Of a stretch of DNA of 17,364 nucleotides, positions 1-7,025 are shown piece by piece. Within the stretch, counting starts at the first letter, position 1. Every line of letters starts with the position of its first letter. Source of the DNA: Neisseriaceae bacterium (GTDB lineage: Bacteria > Pseudomonadota > Gammaproteobacteria > Burkholderiales > Neisseriaceae); NCBI GenBank assembly GCA_030146285.1, contig JASLBZ010000011.1, positions 1-17,364 on the forward strand, given 5' to 3'. Both the position numbers and the translations under genes were made by a program. Under the pieces are notes generated by a model that was not told the origin of the DNA, searched no databases, and was given only the letters and a program-made list of their open reading frames with translations.

Positions 1-670
1 TTGGCGTATCACCTGGTTGCTCTGTCATTTTAGAAAAATCAATGCTGCGACCATCCAGTCGTGGTGGTGTGCCTGTTTTCAAACGACCCAATGGCAATTG
101 CAATTCTTTCAGACGCGCACCCAGACCAATCGCAGCAGGATCTCCTGCTCGGCCACCCGTATAATTTTCCAAGCCAATGTGAATTTTACCTGACAAGAAA
201 GTACCTGCCGTTAACACAACAGCCTTACCATGAAATGCCAAACCAATGGTTGTTACCACACCTGTGATGGTGTCACCTGTTAGCAAAACATCATCAACTT
301 GTTGTTGAAACAAATCCAAGTTTTCTTGGTTTTCCAACATTTGGCGAATGGCCGCCTTATACAAAATACGATCGGCTTGAGCACGTGTTGCACGTACAGC
401 AGGACCTTTAGACGCATTCAAACGGCGAAACTGAATGCCCGACATGTCAGTAGCCAGAGCCATCGCACCACCTAAAGCATCAACTTCTCGAACCAAATGC
501 CCTTTACCAATACCACCAATCGATGGATTGCACGACATTTGACCCAAGGTTTCAATATTGTGGGTTAACAACAACGTTTTGCGACCCATGCGCGCAGCTG
601 CCAAGGCTGCTTCAGTACCGGCGTGTCCGCCACCAACGACAATTACGTCATAGACTGTTGGATAAATCAT
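1..670 (-). CDS. mnmG: tRNA uridine-5-carboxymethylaminomethyl modification enzyme MnmG (GidA), 5' part
   Basis: FAD-dependent partner of MnmE in the MnmEG complex, which installs cm5/cmnm5 groups on the wobble uridine (U34) of certain tRNAs. About 223 N-terminal residues are visible out of the roughly 630 usual for the family; the 3' end lies beyond base 1. Near the N-terminus is the Rossmann FAD motif VVGGGHAGTEAA, followed by the family blocks SCNPSIGGIGKGHLVRE, FRRLNASKGPAVRATRAQAD and LKTGTPPR. Two adjacent ATGs (671-673 and 668-670) follow an in-frame TAA (677-679). I chose the second because Neisseria orthologues begin MIYP. The ribosome site is weak (A-rich). The gene lies downstream of the TerC-CBS and GIY-YIG genes on the same strand, with a gap of about 57 nt to the latter. 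Identity is secure; the function is from family knowledge. Confidence 0.97.
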   Translation of the reverse strand, partial: MIYPTVYDVIVVGGGHAGTEAALAAARMGRKTLLLTHNIETLGQMSCNPSIGGIGKGHLVREVDALGGAMALATDMSGIQFRRLNASKGPAVRATRAQADRILYKAAIRQMLENQENLDLFQQQVDDVLLTGDTITGVVTTIGLAFHGKAVVLTAGTFLSGKIHIGLENYTGGRAGDPAAIGLGARLKELQLPLGRLKTGTPPRLDGRSIDFSKMTEQPGDTP

Positions 671-727
671 CATCTTTTAAATCAATCATTTTGAATGTTT
701 GCGTTACAAGACTGCTTACAGGCAGCC

Positions 728-1027
728 TCAGTCCATTGATGGCAATAGGCTTTCACCACTATCACGAACCAAGAATGTTACCAAATCCCGCCACAATTCT
801 CTTTTTTTCATGGCCGGCATTTGTTTCAATAAATACTCTGTTTGTCTGGCTTCTGTTTCGGTGCATTCAGACCAAAACAGGCGCATTTCTTGCGCCTGAT
901 GCATTCGAGTGTATTTTGCACCCTTACCAGACACATGCTGACGCCAACGCCGTACAGGATCGGTGGTAATGCCCACATAAAGCGATGCATTACGGCATTG
1001 AATCACATAAACAAACCAAGGCTTCAT
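728..1027 (-). CDS. Small GIY-YIG nuclease-superfamily protein (YhbQ/UPF0213-like)
   Basis: A 99-aa single-domain protein of the GIY-YIG superfamily. Visible family features are VYVIQC (6-11) and YVGIT (17-21), which correspond to the GIY and YIG strands, then R27, H31, KYT (38-40) and a later Glu (about 59) in TETEARQTE. These match the usual catalytic Tyr, Arg and Glu positions. The start is ATG at 1025-1027 with AGGA 6 nt upstream. An upstream in-frame TTG (1031-1033) abuts that AGGA and so lacks a ribosome site. The gene begins 18 nt after the TerC-CBS stop, so the two are probably cotranscribed. Its stop codon overlaps a degenerate uptake-like word (720-731). Stand-alone members of this family are suspected DNA-processing proteins, but their role is not established; no specific substrate is assigned here. 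Confidence 0.9.
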   Translation of the reverse strand: MKPWFVYVIQCRNASLYVGITTDPVRRWRQHVSGKGAKYTRMHQAQEMRLFWSECTETEARQTEYLLKQMPAMKKRELWRDLVTFLVRDSGESLLPSMD

Positions 1028-1045
1028 GCGCAATCCTGATTTGTT

Positions 1046-2620
1046 TTATACATTGTCTTCAGTAAAAAGCGGGGTGATTTTAACACGTTCAATACGCTGT
1101 CCCGTTTTTTCTAACACTTCAAAGTGCCAATCATGAAAATCCATGCCCTCACCCACGTCTGGAATGGTTTCCAAAACTTCCATCATCAAACCCGCAACCG
1201 TGTGGTAATCGGCATCATCTGGCAACAATGGCAAATGAATTTGCTGTGCTAACGTGGTGTATTCCAAAGCAGCATCAACCGTGAACGAATTGCCTACCGC
1301 CTCAATACTGGCAGCGTCTTCACGTTCATATTCTTCAGGGAAATCGCCCGCAATGGTTTCCATCAAGTCTTTCATGGTTACCATACCCAAAACCGCCCCG
1401 AATTCATCCACAACCAAAGCCAAATCGGCACTTTGTTCACGGAACAATTCCATGGCACGCAATACCGTAGAGCTGTCTGGTAAAAACAATGGCTGACGCA
1501 GAACACCATGAATGTTCATGGCTTCGCCCAACAAAACTTGGTTCAACAAATCTTTTTTACTCAAATAACCCAAAGGCTCATCGATGCCTGCTTTACCCAC
1601 CACCACCAAGCGTGAAAATGGGCTACTCAATAGGTTTTCGTACTGTTCTTCTTTTGGCAAAGAAATGTCCAAACGTTCAATGTCTTTTCGTGGTGTCATC
1701 ACCCCCAAGATCGGACGCTCGGCCAAAGTGAGAACGCTGACAATCATGTTTTTTTCATTGTCTTCGTAGTGCTCATTGTCATCCACACCACCTTGCGCAC
1801 TCGCTTTTGCCAAAACAGCCTCACGAATACCCATCATGCCCAAAACGTTTTCCGCAGTACGGCTGCGCCAAGATTTGTTAATAAAGTCATTTTTCTTGCG
1901 ATTTTTCTGTGCGACCTGATTAAAGACCTCAATCAAAATAGAGAAACCAATTGCCGCATACAAATAGCCTTTTGGAATTTGGAAATGCAAACCTTCGGCA
2001 ATCAAACTAAAGCCAATCATCAACAAAAAGCCCAAGCACAACATCACAACCGTTGGGTGAACTTCAACAAAACGCGTCAATGGCTTACTTGCCCAAATCA
2101 TAATCACCATCGCAACAATCACCGCCAAAGCCGCAATCGAAATGTGGTCAACCATCGCCACTGCTGTAATCACGGTATCAACCGAGAACACAGCATCCAA
2201 AACCAAAATCTGTGCTACAACAGGCCAAAATGGTGAATGCACACGGCTTTTTTGAGCACCGGTAAACGTGATGTGCCCTTCTAAGCGCTCATGCAATTCT
2301 GTTGTTGCCTTGTAAAGCAAGAACAAGCCACCGGCCAACATAATCATGTCTTTGCCCGAGACACCAAAGTCACCCACAAAGAAAATAGGCTTCACCAATG
2401 TCACGATATAAGACATGAAGCCCAACATAATAATCCGAATCACCACAGCCAAAGTCAAACCAGTAATGCGCGCTTTATCCCGCAATTTTGGTTCGACTTT
2501 ATTGGCCAAAATGGCCACAAAAACCAAGTTATCAATACCCAAAACAATTTCAAGTATCAATAATGTAAAAAATCCAATAAGGGTTGCGGGCTGTAAAACC
2601 CAACTGAGATCAAAGTCCAT
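1046..2620 (-). CDS. TerC-family membrane protein with CBS pair and CorC/HlyC domain (YoaE/YegH type)
   Basis: A 524-aa inner-membrane protein in three parts. Residues about 1-235 form a TerC-like bundle of several hydrophobic segments, with the two acidic membrane motifs EIVLGIDN (24-31) and DAVFSVD (142-148). A CBS pair follows at about 305-425 (VMTPRKDIERLD; ADLALVVDEFGAVLGMVT). A CorC_HlyC transporter-associated domain covers about 438-518. This is the architecture of E. coli YoaE and YegH. TerC relatives are linked to metal-ion export or tellurite phenotypes, and CBS pairs typically bind adenine nucleotides. A role in metal-ion homeostasis is inferred, with no substrate visible. The start is ATG at 2618-2620, without a strong ribosome site of its own (TTGGA about 11 nt upstream). 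It overlaps the end of a candidate small ORF (2610-2762), which could allow translational coupling. Confidence 0.9.
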   Translation of the reverse strand: MDFDLSWVLQPATLIGFFTLLILEIVLGIDNLVFVAILANKVEPKLRDKARITGLTLAVVIRIIMLGFMSYIVTLVKPIFFVGDFGVSGKDMIMLAGGLFLLYKATTELHERLEGHITFTGAQKSRVHSPFWPVVAQILVLDAVFSVDTVITAVAMVDHISIAALAVIVAMVIMIWASKPLTRFVEVHPTVVMLCLGFLLMIGFSLIAEGLHFQIPKGYLYAAIGFSILIEVFNQVAQKNRKKNDFINKSWRSRTAENVLGMMGIREAVLAKASAQGGVDDNEHYEDNEKNMIVSVLTLAERPILGVMTPRKDIERLDISLPKEEQYENLLSSPFSRLVVVGKAGIDEPLGYLSKKDLLNQVLLGEAMNIHGVLRQPLFLPDSSTVLRAMELFREQSADLALVVDEFGAVLGMVTMKDLMETIAGDFPEEYEREDAASIEAVGNSFTVDAALEYTTLAQQIHLPLLPDDADYHTVAGLMMEVLETIPDVGEGMDFHDWHFEVLEKTGQRIERVKITPLFTEDNV

Positions 2621-2762
2621 TTAGTGTCATATCCAAGGGCAAACGCAAAAAGCAGCCGTGCTTTTCACAATGAAAAACATCAAGGCCGCTTCGCTCATAA
2701 CAACAGAATAAATCTCGGAAAATGGTTATTAATCGCCATTCACTCGGGTCTTCGTCTGCCAT
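2610..2762 (-). CDS. Candidate 50-aa small ORF upstream of and overlapping the TerC-CBS gene
   Basis: The ORF starts with ATG at 2760-2762, preceded by a good ribosome site (AGGA, 7-nt spacer), and an in-frame TGA two codons upstream fixes the start. It encodes 50 residues beginning MADEDPSEWR, with Cys at 20, 21, 32 and 37 and a His/Cys cluster HCEKHGC (31-37), and ends in TGA at 2610-2612. It overlaps the downstream TerC-CBS start by 11 nt in another frame. I do not recognise a family. It could be a leader peptide or a genuine small protein. A 50-codon open frame can arise by chance; the ribosome site and the placement are what raise it above background. Confidence 0.38.
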   Translation of the reverse strand: MADEDPSEWRLITIFRDLFCCYERSGLDVFHCEKHGCFLRLPLDMTLNGL

Positions 2763-2781
2763 TAATCAGTCCTAAGTTGTT

Positions 2782-2815
2782 AAAAAATATACTGCCAGTG
2801 TAACAGTTTTGGCAG
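2782..2815 (-). terminator. Possible intrinsic terminator after ccsB
   Basis: On the minus strand CTGCCA (2815-2810) pairs with TGGCAG (2797-2792) across a 12-nt loop, followed by TATATTTTTT (2791-2782). It lies about 33 nt past the ccsB stop. The stem is short (6 bp plus a possible G-U pair), so strength is uncertain. It shares bases 2811-2815 with the preceding hairpin. Confidence 0.45.
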
Positions 2816-2838
2816 CGAAGAAACAAGATTTCGCTGCC
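2811..2838 (-). other. Hairpin immediately after ccsB, competing with the terminator hairpin
   Basis: A perfect 9-bp inverted repeat: GGCAGCGAA (2811-2819) and TTCGCTGCC (2830-2838), with a 10-nt loop. On the minus strand it begins 9 nt after the ccsB stop codon and has no U-tract, so it is not itself a canonical terminator. Its 3' arm overlaps the 5' arm of the terminator hairpin at 2792-2815. Confidence 0.5.
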
Positions 2839-2847
2839 CTTAATCGC

Positions 2848-4047
2848 TTACAGTGTGCCGTAAGAGTGCAAGCCTGATAAGAACATATTCACACCCAAAA
2901 AAGCAAAAGCGGTAATAAATAAGCCAATAATAGCCCACCAAGCCAATACCGTACCTCTCCAGCCTTTAACCAGTCGCATGTGCAGCCAAATTGCATAGTT
3001 TAGCCAAACAATAAATGCCCATGTTTCTTTCGGGTCCCAGCTCCAATAACGACCCCAAGCATCCGCAGCCCACAAAGCACCCAAAACAGTTGCAATGGTA
3101 AAGAACAAGAAACCAACCGCAATGGCTTTGTACATGATTTCATCAATCACTTGTGCGCTGGGTTTCTTCCAGTTGAATTTTAATGCCAACAACTCAGCCA
3201 CACCCAAAGCCGCGGCCATACAGAATGCACCATACCCGACAAAGTTTGCAGGAACATGAATCTTCATCCACCACGATTGTAAAGCAGGAATCAAAGGTTC
3301 AATGTGGTGAGCATCTCGCGCCAACATATACCAAAGTACAAAAATCACCACAATGCACTGGAATGCAAAGACAAACGCGCCCAAACGTTGGGCATCAAAT
3401 TTTGCTTCATAGTACAAATACATCAGTGACGTAATGACCATAAACAAAACAAAAACTTCATAAAGGTTTGACACGGGAATGTGACCTGCATCCGGACGCA
3501 GCAAATAGCTTTCTAGCCAACGCACCAACAAACCCACCATACCAAACACAGCACTGGCCCAAGCAAATCCTGTCCCCATGTTAATCAGCGTATTGCTTTT
3601 CTCAGCAATCACACCTGTCATGCGGTCTTGGCGAAACGAAAAAATGGTACCAAACAAATAGCAAAAAAACGCCAAGAATGTAAGCACACATTGCCACATA
3701 ATCGCTGCTTGACTGGACAACAGATAACTCAAGAAAAAATTGTGGTTATTGTTCGCGATATCACCACCATACAACTTCATGGACAATAAACCCAAAGCAC
3801 CACACAAAATGGTAAACCACTGCAAAGACTTAAAGAACCAACCCAAGGCAATCAAACCCACCACACTGCCCCACAAGATGGAAATTTCATAGTAATCCAT
3901 ATGGTGCTCAGCAATACTGAACTGAGCATATACCGCAGCCAAAACAATAACGATGGCAAATACCATGTCTTTTAGGCTGATGTGGCTTCGCCAAGAATTG
4001 CTTTTTAAATAAGCGTGTTCAGGCACCGAATCTTTGTTTGCACTCAT
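2848..4047 (-). CDS. ccsB: System II cytochrome c biogenesis protein, CcsA/ResC (WWD) family
   Basis: A 399-aa polytopic inner-membrane protein, half of the system II cytochrome c synthase that moves haem across the membrane and ligates it to apocytochromes. The diagnostic tryptophan-rich WWD segment is at about 326-345 (WAADAWGRYWSWDPKETW). Flanking periplasmic His candidates are in HVPANFVGYG and near the C-terminus (GLHSYG). Many hydrophobic segments span the length. Naming is confused: annotation pipelines often call this family CcsB, while Bordetella and plastid usage is CcsA and Bacillus usage is ResC. The ATG overlaps the resB stop by one base (TAATG), which indicates translational coupling and a two-gene unit with resB. 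Only ccsB and resB are seen here; thioredoxin-like partners (CcsX/ResA, DsbD) are not in the window. Confidence 0.96.
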   Translation of the reverse strand: MSANKDSVPEHAYLKSNSWRSHISLKDMVFAIVIVLAAVYAQFSIAEHHMDYYEISILWGSVVGLIALGWFFKSLQWFTILCGALGLLSMKLYGGDIANNNHNFFLSYLLSSQAAIMWQCVLTFLAFFCYLFGTIFSFRQDRMTGVIAEKSNTLINMGTGFAWASAVFGMVGLLVRWLESYLLRPDAGHIPVSNLYEVFVLFMVITSLMYLYYEAKFDAQRLGAFVFAFQCIVVIFVLWYMLARDAHHIEPLIPALQSWWMKIHVPANFVGYGAFCMAAALGVAELLALKFNWKKPSAQVIDEIMYKAIAVGFLFFTIATVLGALWAADAWGRYWSWDPKETWAFIVWLNYAIWLHMRLVKGWRGTVLAWWAIIGLFITAFAFLGVNMFLSGLHSYGTL

Positions 4048-6059
4048 TACTTCAAGTCCTCTGCTAATTGTTTTAGTCGTGCTACGTGCTCTGGAAATTC
4101 GACATCCAAATCTCTGGCATGACGATTGGCACTCATTGCCACGCGAATCTTACCATCTTTTACCAAACACCAAGCTCGCTTCTCTCGAATATAGAACATA
4201 AAGAAAGAACCAAGGATTAAGAATAAGGAACCCAAATACACCAATGTTTGACCTGGAGATCGATTCATTTGCAAACCAGAAAACTGAACTTGTTCAAAAT
4301 CATTCAATTGCATTAACACAGGTGCTTGGAATCGGTATAAGCCTGTTAAACCAACCAAGCTGTCGGCAACAAAACGTTGCTTTTGTTCTGAATCTGCCCA
4401 GGCAGGATGTTTGGCTTCTAATAACGCTTCATCTAGCAAAACACTGGCTGTACTTTGCAAGGCCAAAACCAAAAACTCACGCATGCTTTTTTGCTTATCC
4501 TCGGGAATATTGGTCACAATAAAGGTCTCTAAAGCCTCATAACCACCCGTGGCAAAAATAGCCAAAGCATTTTCTGTGGCAACCTGAAATGAATCACGAA
4601 TACTAGGTGCAGTGCCTGTTGTTGCAATTTTGACCGCACGAGAACGCATGGCTGGATCAGCAAAAGCACGGCGCAATAGCATGAAGCTGTCCAAACTGTC
4701 TTCATTGTCCGCAGGCATCATTACCCAACGGTAATCGTCAGCCAAAGCTTCACGTTCACCCACTGCGAAGAATCGACCACCCTCACGCTCTAATGGCAAC
4801 ATGTAATTCAAATATTCACGCGCTTGACCTGCACTGTCGCGAATCTTGTAAGTGATGGTTGGGCCCACATTGGACATGTTCTTTTTGTTGTCCACATCAC
4901 GAACATCATGCAAGGTTTGTCCTAGACTGCCGACTTTGTCATTCATACCCACTGACTGGTCTTCCACATTGAACATGCGAAACTCACCAAACTCCAACTG
5001 GTATTTGTCTTTACCAAGATTCAGTGGGTATTCACTCATGGAAACTGCTTTTAATTCCACAGGCTCAGTCAATGGTTGGCGCAAATCCCACGTTTTGAAT
5101 CCAAGAGGAGAACCACCATCGCCAAAGCTGGCTTGGTAAATGGTCACGCCCTCTACAGTCAAAGGATGATTCACTTTAATGGTTTTCTCATGCACTTTGC
5201 CAGTTTCTTTTTCAGTTACCACAATATCACTGGCGAAGTTCTTCGGCATACCATTATCATAGTATTCCACATGAAACTGTTTAAGCTGTACCACAAATGG
5301 AAGCTTCTGGACAATTAAACCATCCCCCGTATTCAAGAAGGCAACATCCACTCCCTGCCCTTCTCTAACCGTCACATCTCCACGAAACGATAGCGTTTGG
5401 GCATCCAATTGGCTCTTTGCTGGAAAATCTTTGGCCAATACAGTGCTTTGATCTGGCACTAGGCGTCCAGTCAGAATGCCCAAATTCAATCCCATATTGC
5501 TGTCAATCAAACCACCAATACAGATAATGATTAAAGCAGCATGGGCAAAAATATAACCCCATTTGTTGCCACTGCCTTTTTTAGAAGCAATCAATACGCT
5601 GCCATCTTCTCTTGTCACTTCTTTTGACTTAAAACCACGGGCTTGCCAATAACGCAACAACACTGCGTCAGTTAGCTGGCCTTGTTCAATTTCAGCGGTA
5701 TTTTTCATGGCAGCCAACGATTTGGCTGATGTTTTTTCGCGGAAAGACTTCATGTCTCGCCAAAAACCAGGGACATTTCGACACATACACAAAGCTGTCG
5801 AAACCACCAAGAAAATCATGATGACCACAAACCAGCTCGATGCATACACATCGTACAAACCTAAGAACTTAAAGATATCAAACCAAAAAGGTCCAAACTT
5901 GACCAAATAGTCTGTCATCTGTTGGTTCTGTTGCAAAACAGTACCAACAATAGAAGCGATAGCCAAAATGGTGAGCAGTGACACCGCAAATCGCATTGAA
6001 CTTAAAAAGGCAAACCAAGGTCTGCGCATGATCGGAATGTGTGTGGTAGATTTTTTCAT
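4047..6059 (-). CDS. resB: System II cytochrome c biogenesis protein ResB (CcsB in Bordetella usage)
   Basis: A 670-aa membrane protein of the ResB family, partner of the WWD protein in system II cytochrome c maturation. There are three N-terminal hydrophobic segments at about 21-41, 75-93 and 167-186; the third contains His173 (FAHAALIII), a plausible haem-handling residue. A large periplasmic domain of about 410 residues follows, then a final membrane segment at about 603-622 and a charged C-terminal tail. The start is ATG at 6057-6059; an upstream in-frame TTG at 6066-6068 would add only three residues. The length matches betaproteobacterial ResB. Its stop overlaps the ccsB start by one base. 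A perfect TATAAT lies about 73 nt upstream, and the leader carries palindromic hexamers (6100-6117). Confidence 0.96.
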   Translation of the reverse strand: MKKSTTHIPIMRRPWFAFLSSMRFAVSLLTILAIASIVGTVLQQNQQMTDYLVKFGPFWFDIFKFLGLYDVYASSWFVVIMIFLVVSTALCMCRNVPGFWRDMKSFREKTSAKSLAAMKNTAEIEQGQLTDAVLLRYWQARGFKSKEVTREDGSVLIASKKGSGNKWGYIFAHAALIIICIGGLIDSNMGLNLGILTGRLVPDQSTVLAKDFPAKSQLDAQTLSFRGDVTVREGQGVDVAFLNTGDGLIVQKLPFVVQLKQFHVEYYDNGMPKNFASDIVVTEKETGKVHEKTIKVNHPLTVEGVTIYQASFGDGGSPLGFKTWDLRQPLTEPVELKAVSMSEYPLNLGKDKYQLEFGEFRMFNVEDQSVGMNDKVGSLGQTLHDVRDVDNKKNMSNVGPTITYKIRDSAGQAREYLNYMLPLEREGGRFFAVGEREALADDYRWVMMPADNEDSLDSFMLLRRAFADPAMRSRAVKIATTGTAPSIRDSFQVATENALAIFATGGYEALETFIVTNIPEDKQKSMREFLVLALQSTASVLLDEALLEAKHPAWADSEQKQRFVADSLVGLTGLYRFQAPVLMQLNDFEQVQFSGLQMNRSPGQTLVYLGSLFLILGSFFMFYIREKRAWCLVKDGKIRVAMSANRHARDLDVEFPEHVARLKQLAEDLK

Positions 6060-6099
6060 GAATTTCAAAGCAAACGATCAAAAATGGAAGGTGCTCATC

Positions 6100-6117
6100 T
6101 GTAAATTTACATTTACA
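6100..6117. promoter_or_regulatory. Three contiguous TGTAAA/TTTACA hexamers in the resB leader (possible operator)
   Basis: TGTAAA (6100-6105), TTTACA (6106-6111) and TTTACA (6112-6117) abut. The first two form a perfect 12-bp palindrome. A further imperfect repeat, CATTT-N6-AAATG, spans 6110-6125. The block lies just downstream of the predicted resB transcription start, a position suited to a repressor. No known regulator motif was matched. Confidence 0.3.
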
Positions 6118-6131
6118 TACAAATGTGCCCG

Positions 6132-6160
6132 ATTATAACGGAGAGACAGGCTTTAACCAA
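6132..6160 (-). promoter_or_regulatory. Predicted sigma70-type promoter for resB-ccsB
   Basis: On the minus strand the -10 is TATAAT (6137-6132, perfect), the spacer 17 nt, and the -35 TTGGTT (6160-6155, 3 of 6). The predicted start of transcription is near 6125, giving a leader of about 65 nt before the resB ATG. The weak -35 would be compatible with an activator. Confidence 0.5.
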
Positions 6161-6195
6161 CCAAGCCTCATCAAGCCATCACCCCAAAACATAAC

Positions 6196-6229
6196 AAAAA
6201 CCGCACACCAGTTGACTGCTGTGCGGTTT
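6196..6229 (-). terminator. Intrinsic terminator of the cytochrome c4 gene
   Basis: Arms AAACCGCACA (6198-6207) and TGTGCGGTTT (6220-6229) form a 10-bp stem that can continue with CAG/CTG around a TTGA loop. On the minus strand the stem is followed by a run of Ts (complement of 6196-6200). It begins 22 nt past the cytochrome c4 stop, separating that gene from resB. Confidence 0.85.
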
Positions 6230-6251
6230 GTAAAGTTTCATTAACTGTTAA

Positions 6252-6869
6252 TTAATGCAAACCTTGAATATAGTTCGCCACTGCTTTGATTTCTGCTGGC
6301 GTTAATTTGGTCGCCACATCATTCATCTCAACACTGGTGCGAGTGCCATTTGCATATTCATTCACTGTTGCTTCCACGTACATGCTGTGCTGACCTGCCA
6401 CGCGTGGGTATTTATCAGGAATACCAGCGCCGCTAGGGCCATGGCATGACATGCAAGCAGGTACATTTTTAGAAGCAATACCACCACGGTAAATCTTCGC
6501 GCCCAATTCAGGGTTAAAACGAGGATCGGTTTCACCTGATTTTGGGTATTGTGTTGCAAAATAGGCAGCAGCATCACGAATGTCTTTGTCCGTCATTTTT
6601 GCTACACCAGGATCATCGGCCATTAGAGCAGCATTGCCAGTCGTGCGCTTTTTATCTCGAATGGCTTCAGCTTGTGCTGTTGTATATGCAGCATGCTGTG
6701 CAGCCAAACGTGGATAAGTCGGAATACCACTGTTGCCATCAACCGCGTGACAAGATGCACAAACAGTTTCGGCAATTTGCTTACCACGAGCCACATCGGC
6801 TTTAGGTTGTGCTGCCACAGCCAAGCCAGATACAGCCAAAGCAAGAGAGAGTAAAGTAAAACGTTTCAT
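6252..6869 (-). CDS. Cytochrome c4, periplasmic diheme electron carrier
   Basis: A 205-aa exported cytochrome with two tandem cytochrome c domains. The signal peptide is about residues 1-20 (MKRFTLLSLALAVSGLAVAA, probable cleavage before Gln21). The haem sites are CASCH (37-41) and CMSCH (139-143). Methionines following each site (M83 or M92; M182) are candidate axial ligands. The family carries electrons from the bc1 complex to terminal oxidases such as cbb3. The start is ATG at 6867-6869, with a strong AGGAG six bases upstream; a longer in-frame start at 6890 lies beyond that ribosome site and would spoil the signal peptide. It has its own terminator. It lies next to resB-ccsB, whose products mature such cytochromes, and diverges from engB. 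Confidence 0.95.
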   Translation of the reverse strand: MKRFTLLSLALAVSGLAVAAQPKADVARGKQIAETVCASCHAVDGNSGIPTYPRLAAQHAAYTTAQAEAIRDKKRTTGNAALMADDPGVAKMTDKDIRDAAAYFATQYPKSGETDPRFNPELGAKIYRGGIASKNVPACMSCHGPSGAGIPDKYPRVAGQHSMYVEATVNEYANGTRTSVEMNDVATKLTPAEIKAVANYIQGLH

Positions 6870-6898
6870 GAAGTGCTCCTGAGCAGGCATTCAATTAA

Positions 6899-6910
6899 CA
6901 AGATATCTTG
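6899..6910. promoter_or_regulatory. 12-bp perfect palindrome in the cytochrome c4 leader
   Basis: CAAGATATCTTG is self-complementary. It lies 30 nt upstream of the cytochrome c4 ATG and downstream of the predicted -10. TT and AA flank it at matching distances, giving 16 symmetric positions of 20. It could be an operator; no regulator is assigned. Confidence 0.25.
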
Positions 6911-6948
6911 CCAATTGTACACCGAGTCCCTAATTATTCTGTATTCGG

Positions 6949-6954
6949 ATTATA
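6949..6954 (-). promoter_or_regulatory. Candidate -10 element for cytochrome c4
   Basis: A perfect TATAAT on the minus strand, about 80 nt before the cytochrome c4 start. No convincing -35 is present at 16-18 nt (TTACGG at 16 nt), so the promoter may need an activator or may be incidental. Confidence 0.35.
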
Positions 6955-6966
6955 ACTGAACCCAAA

Positions 6967-6996
6967 TTAACCGTAATTTTATAAACGTGGTATTCT
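6967..6996 (+). promoter_or_regulatory. Candidate promoter for engB
   Basis: The -35 is TTAACC (6967-6972, 4 of 6), the spacer 18 nt, and the -10 TATTCT (6991-6996) with an extended TG upstream (TGGTATTCT). The predicted transcript would start near 7003, leaving a leader of about 23 nt before the ATG at 7026. Confidence 0.35.
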
Positions 6997-7025
6997 ATAC
7001 CAACTTTGTTCATTTATTCTACCCA

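Noticed and set aside
523..969. 148-aa plus-strand frame
   Set aside because: It runs antisense across the start of mnmG and the GIY-YIG gene, has no domain-like content and no ribosome site worth noting.
1769..2236. 155-aa plus-strand frame rich in Asn, His and Arg
   Set aside because: It is antisense to the TerC-CBS gene, whose frame has clear domains. The composition is what the complement of a hydrophobic gene gives.
2621..2847. Manganese (yybP-ykoY) riboswitch, expected before some TerC genes
   Set aside because: I could not recognise the conserved internal-loop sequences of that class. A covariance-model search would settle it.
6918..7004. 27-aa minus-strand frame (MNKVGIEYHV...) between cytochrome c4 and engB
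   Set aside because: Short, poor ribosome site and overlapping the proposed promoters, so probably chance.
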